NCBI GenBank assembly: GCA_002869065.1
Contig: PKTR01000005.1
Location: 62,001-126,000, forward strand
Direction: 5' to 3'
DNA: 64,000 nt
Source of the DNA: Hyphomicrobiales bacterium
GTDB lineage: Bacteria > Pseudomonadota > Alphaproteobacteria > Rhizobiales > Rhodobiaceae
Shown here one piece after another: positions 1 through 10,362 of the stretch (within the stretch, counting starts at the first letter, position 1; the number at the start of each line of letters is the position of its first letter). The notes beneath the pieces are model-generated. The model was not told where the DNA came from. It did no database searches and saw nothing but the letters and a program-made list of their open reading frames with translations. Made by a program: the position numbers and the translations under genes.

Positions 1-1873
<1,873 letters not shown>

Positions 1874-1961
1874 GGGGTGGAGGCGGGCCCGCATCGTGTG
1901 CACCGGTCAGCTCTTGCCGCGATCAAGACCGATCCCCGCAAATATCTGTTTGCCCCTCCCC

Positions 1962-2124
1962 GTCATCCCGGACAAGCCGCGAAGCGGCGCGATCCGGGAT
2001 CCTATGGCGACGGCAGGAAGTAGAAGCCTTCGAGATCGGGCCAGACGTCCGCACCCGATGAACCGGGCTAACGGTCCGTGAGGGGCAATAGGCCCCGGCT
2101 CAAGGCCGGGGTGACGGGGAGTGC
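1962..2124. repeat. Repeat family B, copy 1 (paired inverted palindromes)
   Basis: The left arm at about 1962-2002 reads GTCATCCCGG and continues to GATCCGGGAT. The right arm at 2083-2124 holds CCCCGGCTCAAGGCCGGGG followed by TGACGGGGAGTGC. The right arm recurs almost exactly at 3987-4028 and, diverged, at 37511-37550. The arms face each other as in paired REP-like palindromes. Confidence 0.75.
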
Positions 2125-2198
2125 ACTGTGAAACGGCCGTGCGCATCCAATAACGCCCAGCGGCTCTGACCCTCAACCTGTAACCCCACCCCTCAGCA

Positions 2199-2346
2199 CG
2201 TCATCCTCCGGCTTGACCGGAGGATCGCTCTCCACTTGTACTGACACGCGTTGATGGGCATCACAGGCAATCTGGCGAACACCATGCAATTGCGCCGGGG
2301 CCGCGTCGGTCGCCGGCCGATCCTCCGGTCAAGCCGGAGGATGACG
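2199..2346 (+). repeat. Repeat family A, element 1 (148 bp, palindromic ends, forward polarity)
   Basis: Two 29-bp ends in inverted orientation (2199-2227 and 2318-2346). Each end is itself an imperfect palindrome with arms ATCCTCCGG and CCGGAGGAT around CTTGA/TCAAG, flanked by CGTC or GACG. CTCTCCA follows the left end and a purine-rich TAAGGGGGAAGG follows the right end, giving the element a direction. Three further copies of nearly the same length lie in this window. Confidence 0.88.
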
Positions 2347-2401
2347 TAAGGGGGAAGGGATGCGCGGCGATACCCAAGCCCTGTGAGGCGTCACCCACCA
2401 C

Positions 2402-3523
2402 TCACTTCACAATCGTGATGCGTTCTGCCGCCCGGGTGATGCCGGTGTAGAGCCAGCGCTCGCGCGTGTCGCGGAAAGCGAAGCTCTCATCGAACAGCAC
2501 GATACCGTCCCACTGCGAACCCTGCGCCTTGTGAACGGTCAGCGCGTAGCCGTAGTCGAAGGAGTCGAAGCGCCGCCGCGTCTGCCACGGCAGCTCTTCC
2601 TCGCTTTCGAAGGCCGCCTTGGCGAGCTTGATCTTCGCCGAGGTGCCATAGGGCCCCTCTTCCTCCGAGCGCACCAGCAATTGCAGCGCCTGCGCAGCGG
2701 ACAGTCCGGTCGGCCGTCCGGCGCTCATCACCGTCCACAGCGAGCCGTTGAGCAGCCCCTTGGCGGGATCGTTCCTCAGACACACGAGCTTGTCGCCGGC
2801 TGCCGGCAGCAGGCCGGTGAAGCCTTTCAGCTGACGCAGACGCTGATTGTAGAGCCGGCGTGTGCGGTTCCGCCCGACGAGCACCTGATCAGCGCCGAGC
2901 ACCAGATCCTGGTCGACATCGTCGCGCGAGATCACCCGGCTGTCGCCGTATGAGCCATAATCGAGCTGCCCGCCCTCACGCACCGTCATAGCCATGTCGA
3001 TGATCGGATTGTCGCGCGCCTGCCTGTGCACCTCGGTCAGCAACATGTTCGGCTCGGCGTCGGTGAAATAACCGCCACCCGAGACCGGCGGAAGCTGGCC
3101 CGGGTCGCCGAGCACCAGAACCGGCGTGCCAAACGACAGCAGGTCGCGGCCGAGTTCCTCGTCGACCATGGAGCATTCGTCGATGATGATCAGGCTCGCC
3201 TTGGCGACCGGACTTTGCCGGTTGAGCGAGAAGGTCGGCGCCATCTCGCCGGTCTCCTCGACCTTTTCCTCGCCGCGCGGCCGGTAGATCAGCGAATGGA
3301 TGGTGCGGGCGTTGTCGCAACCCTTTGAGCGCAGCACCTGCGCCGCCTTGCCGGTGAAGGCGGCAAACAGTACGTCGCCATCGACATGCTCGGCAAAATG
3401 GCGCGCCAGCGTCGTCTTGCCGGTGCCGGCATAGCCGAACAGGCGGAACACCTGCTCGCGCCCGGCCTTCAGCCAGCGTTCCACCGCTTGCAACGCGTCA
3501 TCCTGTTGCGGCGACCATTTCAT
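2402..3523 (-). CDS. RecD-like / Pif1-family ATP-dependent DNA helicase
   Basis: Superfamily 1B-type helicase of 373 residues. Walker A is GYAGTGKTT near residues 29-37, Walker B is IIIDECSM, a motif III-like GDPGQLPPVSG follows, and motif V/VI appears as VHKAQGSQWDG and YTGITRAAE close to the C-terminus. This domain set (AAA_30 plus UvrD_C_2) is found in RecD2/Dda-like helicases, but the protein lacks the long N-terminal region of RecD2, so a stand-alone small helicase is the safest reading. The ATG at 3523 opens MKWSPQQDDAL, which fits the family start. It is transcribed alone, convergent with ligA. Its exact role (repair, replication-fork processing) is not shown by the sequence. Confidence 0.85.
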   Translation of the reverse strand: MKWSPQQDDALQAVERWLKAGREQVFRLFGYAGTGKTTLARHFAEHVDGDVLFAAFTGKAAQVLRSKGCDNARTIHSLIYRPRGEEKVEETGEMAPTFSLNRQSPVAKASLIIIDECSMVDEELGRDLLSFGTPVLVLGDPGQLPPVSGGGYFTDAEPNMLLTEVHRQARDNPIIDMAMTVREGGQLDYGSYGDSRVISRDDVDQDLVLGADQVLVGRNRTRRLYNQRLRQLKGFTGLLPAAGDKLVCLRNDPAKGLLNGSLWTVMSAGRPTGLSAAQALQLLVRSEEEGPYGTSAKIKLAKAAFESEEELPWQTRRRFDSFDYGYALTVHKAQGSQWDGIVLFDESFAFRDTRERWLYTGITRAAERITIVK

Positions 3524-3662
3524 CGGCGCGCCGATCCTCCATCGGGTTCGAGATCGGCGGCCACCTTAGGCGATTCGGGACACGAAGGGGGCGAGAGAGG
3601 AATGTCGCATCATTGTTTGGGCGACATGCAGCATGATCCCGAACCGTCTTTCACTCGCCGCT

Positions 3663-3782
3663 CGTCACACCTCGCTCTCGACGCCTCATCACACCTCGTT
3701 CGCGACGCCTCGTCACACCTCGTTCGCGACGCCTCGTCACACCTCGTTCGCGACGCCTCGTCATCCTCTGGCTCTCTCCCCC
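3663..3782. repeat. 24-bp tandem repeat, five units in register with the adjoining element
   Basis: Units start at 3663, 3687, 3711, 3735 and 3759. Units 3 and 4 are identical (starting CGTCACACC, ending CGACGCCT), units 1 and 2 differ by a few bases, and unit 5 is CGTCATCC followed by a pyrimidine-rich stretch. The next register, 3783, is exactly where the left palindrome of family A element 2 begins, so the array is phased with the element. Confidence 0.9.
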
Positions 3783-3932
3783 CGTCATCCTTCGGCTTGA
3801 CCGGAGGATCGGCTTCAACAGCCGCGTCTTTCGCGAGGGAACAAATCGGGCAAGGGAAACCAGAGCACCAGAAGACGAAGGGAGCCGTCGCCCGCATGGA
3901 GAACGATCCTCCGGTCAAGCCGGAGGATGACG
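3783..3932 (-). repeat. Repeat family A, element 2 (150 bp, reverse polarity)
   Basis: The 29-bp ends lie at 3783-3811 (one substitution, CATCCTTCGG) and 3904-3932, inverted to each other. The TCTCCAT-CGGG marker lies next to the right end when read on the minus strand, so this copy is inverted relative to elements 1 and 3. Its left flank extends into the 24-bp tandem array. Confidence 0.87.
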
Positions 3933-3986
3933 CAAGAGGTTGGGATCGAGCGCGCGCGAAACCGCATCGACATACCGTGCCGAAAA

Positions 3987-4028
3987 GGGCAATGGACCCC
4001 GGCTCAAGGCCGGGGTGACGGGGAGTGC
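3987..4028. repeat. Repeat family B, copy 2 (single palindrome)
   Basis: GGGCAATGG, then the palindrome CCCCGGCTCAAGGCCGGGG and TGACGGGGAGTGC, nearly identical to 2083-2124. No facing partner arm was found nearby, so this copy looks solitary. Confidence 0.75.
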
Positions 4029-4182
4029 GGGCGAGCACAGTGCCCACCCACTTTGCCGTATTGCTCACCCGAACCCATTTGGGTTCGCAAGGCTGAACGG
4101 CCGCCACCCTGTTGGGCGCCCCTCGCGGAGGCTAGCGGACGTCAGTCCGCACTCAGCCGTGAGCGGAAGAATCAACCCCGCC

Positions 4183-4731
4183 CTACAGCGCGTCCTTGCC
4201 CCGCTGCATGGCGGCGATGCCGGTGCGGGCCACTTCGACCAGACCGAGCGTTTCCATGATGGAGAGGAACTCGCCGACCTTGTGGCTGCTGCCGGTGACC
4301 TGGAAGACGAAGTGCTCGATCGTCGCGTCGACCACCTTGGCTTCGTAGATCTCGGCAAGACGCAGCGCCTCGACGCGCTTGTCGCCGGTGCCGGCGACCT
4401 TGACCAGCGCCAGCTCACGCTCCAGCGGACGGCCGGTCTCGGTCAGATCGTTGACCCGGTGCACCGGCACCAGCCGCGAGAGCTGGCTCTTGATCTGCTC
4501 GATGACCTCCGGCGTGCCGGTGGTGACGATGGTAATTCGCGACAGATGCTTCTGGTGCTCGGTCTCGGTCACCGTCAGCGATTCAATGTTGTAGCCGCGG
4601 CCGGAGAACAGACCGATGACCCGGGCAAGGACGCCCGGCTCGTTGTCGACGACCACCGATAGGGTGTGCGTCTCGGAAACTTCGGAACGGCTGGTAAGGA
4701 AGTAAGCGGAACCGGATGCTTGTGCGTTCAT
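4183..4731 (-). CDS. ilvN: Acetolactate synthase small (regulatory) subunit
   Basis: Regulatory subunit that binds valine and activates IlvB in the first shared step of branched-chain amino-acid synthesis. The product has 182 residues. An N-terminal ACT domain is visible as THTLSVVVDNEPGVLARV with GRGYNIESLTV, and the typical C-terminal ALS_ss_C half follows. The ATG at 4731 is chosen over upstream in-frame codons because MNAQASGSAYFL leads directly into the ACT domain at family spacing. It lies 94 bp downstream of ilvB on the same strand and is probably cotranscribed. The spacer contains a GC-rich hairpin (about 4794-4822) without a T-tract. Confidence 0.95.
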   Translation of the reverse strand: MNAQASGSAYFLTSRSEVSETHTLSVVVDNEPGVLARVIGLFSGRGYNIESLTVTETEHQKHLSRITIVTTGTPEVIEQIKSQLSRLVPVHRVNDLTETGRPLERELALVKVAGTGDKRVEALRLAEIYEAKVVDATIEHFVFQVTGSSHKVGEFLSIMETLGLVEVARTGIAAMQRGKDAL

Positions 4732-4825
4732 GACAACTCGCTTCGATTTTTTCGTCCGTACGGGCAGTGCCCGACAAGAAATCTCATGAAAGGCGGGGGA
4801 GAGCCGCGGCCCTCCCCGCGAACCG

Positions 4826-6613
4826 TTAGACCAGCATCTTGCCGTCTTCGCCGATGGCGTTCTCGACATCCTCGTCGGAAACGTCCTCACCGAGCAGCAT
4901 GTTGTTGTGCGCCTCGCCCGACGGGATCATCGGGTAGCAGTTGGCGACGTTGACGACGCGGCAGTCGAAGATCACCGGACGATCGCACTCGATCATCTCC
5001 TGCAGCTTCTCGTCGAGCTCGCCCGGGGTCTGCGCACGGATGCCGACGCAGCCATAGGCCTCGGCGAGCTTGACGAAATCGGGCTGCGACTCGACGTAGG
5101 ACTCCGACAGCCGGTTGCCGTGCAAGAGCTGCTGCCACTGGCGCACCATGCCCATGTACTGGTTGTTCAGGATGAAGATCTTGATCGGCAGATTGTACTG
5201 CGCCGCCGTCGAGATCTCCTGGATCGTCATCAGCACCGAGGCGTCGCCCGCGATGTCGACGACGAGCGCGTCCGGGTGCGCCGCCTGAATGCCGACCGCC
5301 GCCGGAACGCCGTAGCCCATGGTGCCGAGGCCGCCCGAGGTCATCCACCGGTTCGGCTCCTCGAAGTCGAAGAACTGCGCCGCCCACATCTGGTGCTGGC
5401 CGACTTCGGTGGTGATGTAGGTGTCCTTGCCCTTGGTCGCCTCATAGAGACGCTGCACGGCATATTGCGGCATGATCACGTCGTCGTTCGGACGATAGGT
5501 CAGGCAGTTCTTGGCCCGCCAGCCGTCGATGATCTCCCACCACTTGGCCAGCGCCTTCTTGTCGGCCTGCTTGGAACCCGTCCGCCACAGCTTCGTCATG
5601 TCTTCCAGAACGTGGCCGACATCGCCGAGGATCGGCACGTCGACATGGACGTTCTTGTTGATCGACGAAGGATCGATGTCGATGTGGATCTTCTTGGAAT
5701 GCGGCGCGAAGGCATCGAGCCGGCCGGTGATGCGGTCGTCGAAACGCGCGCCGACGCAGATCATCACGTCGCAATCGTGCATCGCATTGTTGGCCTCGTA
5801 GGTGCCGTGCATGCCGAGCATGCCGAGCCACTGCTTGTCCGAGGCCGGATAGGCGCCGAGACCCATCAGCGTCGAGGTGATCGGGAAGCCCGTCAGCTTG
5901 ACCAGTTCGCGAAGCAGCTGGCTCGCCGCCTTGCCCGAATTGATCACGCCGCCGCCGGTGTAGAAGATCGGCTTCTTGGCCGAGGCCATCAGCTCGACCG
6001 CCTCTTCGATCGCCGCCATGTTGCCCTTCAGCTGCGGCCGGTAGCCCTGATAGGAGCTCGCGATATCGCCGTTCGAGCGCTTCTTCGGCGGCGTATAGAT
6101 GCCGGTCGAGAACTGCACGTCCTTCGGGATGTCGACGACGACCGGCCCCGGGCGGCCGGTAGTGGCGACCACGAAGGCCTCGTGCAGGATGCGCGACAGA
6201 TCGTTCACGTCGCGCACCAGCCAATTGTACTTGGTGCAGGGACGCGTGATGCCGACGGTGTCGCATTCCTGGAAGGCGTCCGAGCCGATCAGATGAGTCG
6301 GCACCTGGCCGGTGATGCACACGAGCGGGATCGAGTCCATCAGCGCGTCGGTCAGCGGCGTGACCATGTTGGTCGCACCCGGGCCCGAGGTGACGAGCAC
6401 GACACCCGGCTTGCCGGTCGAGCGGGCATAGCCTTCCGCGGCATGGCCTGCGCCCTGCTCGTGGCGCACCAGAAGGTGCTTGACCCTGTCCTGCTGGAAC
6501 AGCTCATCGTAAATCGGAAGGACCGCGCCTCCCGGATACCCGAAAATATGTTCGACACCCTGATCGACGAGTGCCTGGAGGACCATCTCGGCTCCGGTCA
6601 TTTCGCGTGTCAT
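4826..6613 (-). CDS. ilvB: Acetolactate synthase large (catalytic) subunit
   Basis: Thiamine-diphosphate enzyme that makes acetolactate or acetohydroxybutyrate, 595 residues. The catalytic glutamate is E52 in VRHEQGAGHAAEGYA. The central FAD-binding region follows, and the ThDP/Mg motif is seen as GDASVLMTIQE with a downstream NNQYMGMV. The start MTREMTGAEMV is at the expected family position. It is the first gene of ilvBN, and its upstream region (6614-6790) carries a leader peptide and intrinsic terminator, so expression is likely controlled by attenuation. ilvC lies 24 kb away rather than next to ilvN. Confidence 0.97.
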   Translation of the reverse strand: MTREMTGAEMVLQALVDQGVEHIFGYPGGAVLPIYDELFQQDRVKHLLVRHEQGAGHAAEGYARSTGKPGVVLVTSGPGATNMVTPLTDALMDSIPLVCITGQVPTHLIGSDAFQECDTVGITRPCTKYNWLVRDVNDLSRILHEAFVVATTGRPGPVVVDIPKDVQFSTGIYTPPKKRSNGDIASSYQGYRPQLKGNMAAIEEAVELMASAKKPIFYTGGGVINSGKAASQLLRELVKLTGFPITSTLMGLGAYPASDKQWLGMLGMHGTYEANNAMHDCDVMICVGARFDDRITGRLDAFAPHSKKIHIDIDPSSINKNVHVDVPILGDVGHVLEDMTKLWRTGSKQADKKALAKWWEIIDGWRAKNCLTYRPNDDVIMPQYAVQRLYEATKGKDTYITTEVGQHQMWAAQFFDFEEPNRWMTSGGLGTMGYGVPAAVGIQAAHPDALVVDIAGDASVLMTIQEISTAAQYNLPIKIFILNNQYMGMVRQWQQLLHGNRLSESYVESQPDFVKLAEAYGCVGIRAQTPGELDEKLQEMIECDRPVIFDCRVVNVANCYPMIPSGEAHNNMLLGEDVSDEDVENAIGEDGKMLV

Positions 6614-6680
6614 GTCGAGTCTTCCTTCCGTTGTGCTTCACGCGGTCTGTTTGCTTCACGCAGTAGCTGGTTTCGGCAAC

Positions 6681-6708
6681 AAAAAAGGGCCCTTGAAAAG
6701 GACCCTTG
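6681..6708 (-). terminator. Intrinsic terminator (attenuator) of the ilvBN leader
   Basis: On the minus strand AAGGGTCC pairs with GGGCCCTT (8 bp, one G-U) around a 7-base loop and is followed by a run of T's. It lies between the leader-peptide stop (6733) and the ilvB start (6613), the position expected for an attenuator. Confidence 0.85.
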
Positions 6709-6732
6709 TCAGCGCACCACCCATCGGGACGG

Positions 6733-6786
6733 CTAGGGAGCCATCCGAGCGGTGCGCGTCGATACGATAAGAATGGTGGTGCGCAT
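6733..6786 (-). CDS. ilvBN leader peptide (17 aa)
   Basis: Short ORF reading MRTTILIVSTRTARMAP. Codons 5-8 are Ile-Leu-Ile-Val, covering all three branched-chain amino acids whose pathway follows. Ribosome stalling there would couple charged tRNA levels to the terminator at 6681-6708. The GCGCACCACC of codons 1-4 is complementary to GGTGGTGCGC just after the stop (6712-6721 on the plus strand). Codons 10-12 offer a second, shorter match to the same stretch, giving alternative pairings. The peptide role is inferred by analogy with known ilv leaders. Confidence 0.85.
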   Translation of the reverse strand: MRTTILIVSTRTARMAP

Positions 6787-6916
6787 TGCTGGCACGCGTC
6801 CCTATTCGGTTAATTTCGCGGCGGACTGTAGGCCCGGGGACTCGTGTGGTCAAGGGGCAAAGTCGGCCACTTCGTTGCCGGAATGTCACAGGTGCCGGCT
6901 GAAGGCTTACCGAGGG

Positions 6917-7624
6917 TCAGAACGGCACCCCGTTGGCCGAACACAGGAACCGCATCAACGGGCTCGCCGCCTTGTACGCCTCCGCCACCCGTTCGACGAA
7001 ATCGGCGCGGCCCGCGTCCGTTTCGCTGGCCTCCTGCATGACGAAGAAGGTCTTGCGCTTGATGTCCTCTATATGCCGATGGCCGGCGTCGAACCCCTTC
7101 GGCGGTCGCACCAGACCATCGCCGCCGATACCGCCGAACGCCGCCTGCAGGTCGGCATCGCCGATCACCATGTCCCAGCCCTTCGGATCGCGGACGATCT
7201 TTTGGCGGATGGCGGCGAGCGCGTCGGACGGCGGCAGCCAGATGCCGCCACCGAACATCACCCGCCCCGGCTCGAGGTGAACGTAGTAGCCCGGCGCATG
7301 CACATCGCGCCCGCCGCCCGCCTCATGCCGGAACTGGCAGGCGCCGTGCTCCTTGTAGGGCCGCTTGTCCTTCGAGAACCGCACATCGCGGTAGATGCGG
7401 AACATCGAGCCGCCCTGCTTTTTGGGCTCGGCGATGAAATGCGGCGCGATCGCCTTGAGATGCGGCTGCATGGCGGAAATGAACGCCATCAGCGGCGTCA
7501 CCACCTCGGCCTCGTAGCGCGCCTTGTTGGCGGTGAACCACTCCCGGCTGTTGTCGTCCTTCAGGGCGCGGAAGAAATCGAAAAACGCCGGCGAAAAACC
7601 CGAGAACCCGTCCATACCGCTCAC
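6917..7624 (-). CDS. DUF2461 (TIGR02453) family protein
   Basis: A 235-residue protein recognisable by FDFFRALKDDNSREWFTANK near the N-terminus, RIYRDVRFSKDKRPYKEH in the middle and YYVHLEPGRVMFGGGIW. This family is widespread in bacteria but has no settled biochemical function. No signal peptide or membrane segment is visible. It stands alone, divergent from the RTX gene and upstream of the ilvBN leader on the same strand. Confidence 0.88.
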   Translation of the reverse strand: MSGMDGFSGFSPAFFDFFRALKDDNSREWFTANKARYEAEVVTPLMAFISAMQPHLKAIAPHFIAEPKKQGGSMFRIYRDVRFSKDKRPYKEHGACQFRHEAGGGRDVHAPGYYVHLEPGRVMFGGGIWLPPSDALAAIRQKIVRDPKGWDMVIGDADLQAAFGGIGGDGLVRPPKGFDAGHRHIEDIKRKTFFVMQEASETDAGRADFVERVAEAYKAASPLMRFLCSANGVPF

Positions 7625-7818
7625 CTCTTCACACCCCGAACAGTGTCGTTCTCAACTCTAGCCGCTTGCGTCCTCTAGAACAAATAAAGAACGCAGGGAA
7701 GCAATCACGCCTTCGCGACCTAAAAACCAAAGGTTTCCCGACAAAATGTCGCAGCTGCGGTTTACAACGCCCGCCCGGATGGCGACCCTGAGACAGGGAC
7801 GACGAGGAGGGACGCGCC

Positions 7819-9369
7819 ATGGCGACCTTTGTCTATAAAGGCGGGGCTGGCAACAATTTGATCAACGGGTCGGACTTCGACGACCTGATGTATGGCCGTG
7901 GCGGCAACGACACGCTGATCGGCGCCGCCTTCCCCGACACCCTCTACGGCGAGACCGGCAACGACGTTCTCTCTGGCGATCAGGACAGTGACCGGCTGTA
8001 CGGCGGCCCAGGCATCGATACGCTGTGGGGCGGCGACGGCAATGACTTCCTGTGGGGCGGCTCCGACGCCGACTCCGTTTTCGGCGGCGGAGGCAACGAC
8101 TCCCTCAAGGGCGGCACCGGCAATGACAGCCTGCTCGGCGATCCGGGAAACGACACCCTTTGGGGTGAGGCCGGCAACGACATCCTCGACGGCGGAGAGG
8201 GCATAGACAGTGTCTACGGCAACGACGGCGACGACACGCTGCGCGCCGGCAATGACGGTATGCGCGACGGGCTTTTCGGCCAGGCCGGCGATGACACCTT
8301 CATTGCCTCCGGCGACTTTTTCGACGTGTTCGAGGGAGGCACGGGCAACGACACCTTCGAGGGCTCAAGCGGTCGCGACCTGTTTCGGGGCGGTGCCGGC
8401 GACGATCTGATCATCGTCAGGGGCGGGGACGGACGCGACCGGCTGTTCGGCGATGCCGGCAACGACACGGCGAAGTTCCCCGGCTCGACCTCGGTCTATG
8501 TCGATATCCGCGCCGCCAAGGACTATTTCATCTTCCGCTTCGCCTCGGGCAACGAACGCGGCGCGCTGTCAACGGTCGAGAACATCATCACCGGCAGCGG
8601 CGACGATGATCTGATCGGCAACGGCGCTGCCAACCGCATGGCATCGGGCGCCGGCAATGACCACGTCAACGGCCAGAGCGGCATGGATACCCTTCTTGGC
8701 CAGGGCGGACATGACACGCTGGTCGGCGAGCAAAGCGACGATCTGCTGCGCGGCGGGCCGGGTAACGACCGCCTGCTCGGGCGCGGTAACGACGACCGCC
8801 TCGAAGGCAATGGCGGCAACGACACGCTGGAGGGCGGCAACCACCAGGACCTCCTTGAAGGCGGTGCGGGCAACGACACGCTGAAAGGCAATTCCGGCAA
8901 CGACACCGTGAATGGCGGCGGGGGCCGCGACACCGCGTTCGGCGGCCCCGGCGCCGACAGCCTCAGTGGTGACGCGGGCGCCGACACACTGTCAGGCGAC
9001 GGCGGGCGGGACACCCTCGTCGGCGGCAATGACAATGATCTGCTCAAGGGCGGCAACGACGCCGACGTCATCTATGGCGGAGGCGGAAGGGACCGGATCA
9101 TCGGCGGCGCCGGCAACGACATCATGACCGGCAATGCCGACAAGGATTTCTTCGTTTTCCAGAACGGCTTCGGCAAGGACCAGATCACCGACTTCCAGCC
9201 GAATGTCGACAAGATCGACCTGCGCGCCGTCTCAGGCGTCGACTCCTTCTCCGATATCAAGCAGGTATCCTGGGACGACGGCACGGCGGTCGCAAAGATC
9301 GGCAGGAACGAGATCGTGCTCACAGGCGTGACCTGGTCGGACCTCGACGCCGGCGACTTCCTGGTTTGA
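7819..9369 (+). CDS. RTX-type calcium-binding protein, probably type I secreted
   Basis: A 516-residue protein built almost wholly of GGxGxDxLxG nonapeptides from about residue 8 to 445, which fold as calcium-binding parallel beta-rolls. A break near residues 215-260 carries the STVENIITGSGDDD motif common between RTX blocks. The last ~70 residues (NADKDFFVFQNGFGKD onward, ending DFLV) resemble the uncleaved C-terminal signal of type I exporters; no Sec signal peptide is present. There is no recognisable enzymatic or adhesive domain. The ATG at 7819 is preceded by GAGGAGGGACG. No type I ABC/MFP exporter lies in the window. The role (surface coat, adhesion, calcium scavenging) is inferred only. 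Confidence 0.88.
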   Translation: MATFVYKGGAGNNLINGSDFDDLMYGRGGNDTLIGAAFPDTLYGETGNDVLSGDQDSDRLYGGPGIDTLWGGDGNDFLWGGSDADSVFGGGGNDSLKGGTGNDSLLGDPGNDTLWGEAGNDILDGGEGIDSVYGNDGDDTLRAGNDGMRDGLFGQAGDDTFIASGDFFDVFEGGTGNDTFEGSSGRDLFRGGAGDDLIIVRGGDGRDRLFGDAGNDTAKFPGSTSVYVDIRAAKDYFIFRFASGNERGALSTVENIITGSGDDDLIGNGAANRMASGAGNDHVNGQSGMDTLLGQGGHDTLVGEQSDDLLRGGPGNDRLLGRGNDDRLEGNGGNDTLEGGNHQDLLEGGAGNDTLKGNSGNDTVNGGGGRDTAFGGPGADSLSGDAGADTLSGDGGRDTLVGGNDNDLLKGGNDADVIYGGGGRDRIIGGAGNDIMTGNADKDFFVFQNGFGKDQITDFQPNVDKIDLRAVSGVDSFSDIKQVSWDDGTAVAKIGRNEIVLTGVTWSDLDAGDFLV

Positions 9370-9381
9370 CGCGGATGCAGT

Positions 9382-10266
9382 TCAGGACGTCACCCGCTCC
9401 CAGTCGCGGAGCTGGCCGTTGAAGAACGTCATCTGCCGTTTGGCGTAGCGGCGCGTCTCGACGACCGAACGGCGGATCGCTTCGTCGAGTGCGATTTCGC
9501 CGGCGAGATACGCGCCGAGCGGACGCACCCCGATCGCCTTCATCGCCGACAGCGTCGGTTCGAGATCGAGTGCGAGGAGCGCCTTCACCTCATCGAGCGC
9601 GCCAGCTTCCATCATCAGCGAGAAACGTTGCTCGATCCGCGCATGCAGCACCGGCCGCTCCGGCGACAGCACGCAACGCATGGTCTCGGCACGCGGCAAG
9701 ATCGGCGTCGCCGGCTCGCGCTGCCATTCTGCAAGCGAGCGACCGGTCGTCTCCAGCACCTCGAGCGCACGAATGATCCGCTGCGGCTCGCTCGGCACCA
9801 GTCGCGCTGCCATCTCCGGATCGCGCTGGGAGAGCTCGGCATGCAGTGCCGGCGCGCCCTCCTCCTCGGCGCGCGCGCGCAGTCGTGAGCGAATTTCATC
9901 CGGCACCGGCGGCAGTTCGACGAGCCCCTCGGTCAGCGTCTTGAAATAGAGCCCGGTGCCACCGACGACGATCGGCAGACGCCCCGCCGCCTCGGCTTCC
10001 GCGATCGCCGCCGCGGCGTCCTGCAGCCATTGCCCGACCGAATAACTCTCCGCCGGCGGTACATGGCCATAGAGAACATGAGGTGCCTGCGCGAGGTCAT
10101 CCGCATCCGGCCGCGCCGTCAGAACCGACAGCACGTCATAGACCTGCATGGAATCGGTATTGATGACGACGCCGTCATGCTCTGCGGCAAGGCGAAGCGC
10201 CATTGCCGACTTGCCGCTTGCGGTCGGTCCTGCAATAAGAACGGCGCGTTTACCCTGCAGCTTCAT
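9382..10266 (-). CDS. miaA: tRNA dimethylallyltransferase
   Basis: Transfers dimethylallyl to A37 of tRNAs that read UNN codons. The P-loop LIAGPTASGKSAMALRL lies near the N-terminus, the conserved NTDSMQVYDVLSVLTARP follows, then VVGGTGLYFKTLTEG and a C-terminal KRQMTFFN. The start is placed at ATG 10266 (MKLQGKRAVLI, 294 residues); an open frame continues upstream to 10341 but adds an unconserved extension. The stop lies 12 bp from that of the convergent RTX gene. miaA is often near ilvBN in this order; here the RTX and DUF2461 genes separate them. Confidence 0.96.
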   Translation of the reverse strand: MKLQGKRAVLIAGPTASGKSAMALRLAAEHDGVVINTDSMQVYDVLSVLTARPDADDLAQAPHVLYGHVPPAESYSVGQWLQDAAAAIAEAEAAGRLPIVVGGTGLYFKTLTEGLVELPPVPDEIRSRLRARAEEEGAPALHAELSQRDPEMAARLVPSEPQRIIRALEVLETTGRSLAEWQREPATPILPRAETMRCVLSPERPVLHARIEQRFSLMMEAGALDEVKALLALDLEPTLSAMKAIGVRPLGAYLAGEIALDEAIRRSVVETRRYAKRQMTFFNGQLRDWERVTS

Positions 10267-10362
10267 CGCGCCACCTGCCGCCCGATACGGGAACGCAGGC
10301 GAGCGCGTCCGACGGCGCAAGGCCGCATCTGCTGCCAACATTCACGACGGAGAACATACCCC

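Larger units (their letters stand above)
1874..2401. other. Intergenic region between convergent ligA and helicase, filled with repeats
   Basis: No plausible gene is seen in these 528 bases. The stretch holds a CCCGG-type inverted repeat pair (about 1962-2124) and one copy of the ~148-bp palindrome-bounded element (2199-2346), each described separately. No clear T-tailed terminator was found for either flanking gene; the palindromes may serve instead. Confidence 0.7.
3524..4182. other. Intergenic region between helicase and ilvN: tandem and palindromic repeats
   Basis: No gene is supported in these 659 bases. Long frames exist on both strands, but they translate the tandem repeat into SSHLVRDA or DEASRTRC peptides and are not credible proteins. 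The region holds a 24-bp tandem array (3663-3782), a family A element (3783-3932) and a family B palindrome (3987-4028). Confidence 0.75.

Noticed and set aside
3386-4107. Long ORFs on both strands across the tandem repeat (SSHLVRDA and DEASRTRC peptides)
   Set aside because: They are translations of non-coding 24-bp repeats and palindromes, overlap the helicase start, and lack protein-like composition or ribosome binding sites.
4907-6736. A 609-codon plus-strand ORF antisense to ilvB, and similar long antisense ORFs over ftsI, mraY and the dehydrogenases
   Set aside because: These are mirror frames common in high-GC genes, rich in Arg, His and Asp, while the opposite strand encodes clear enzymes.
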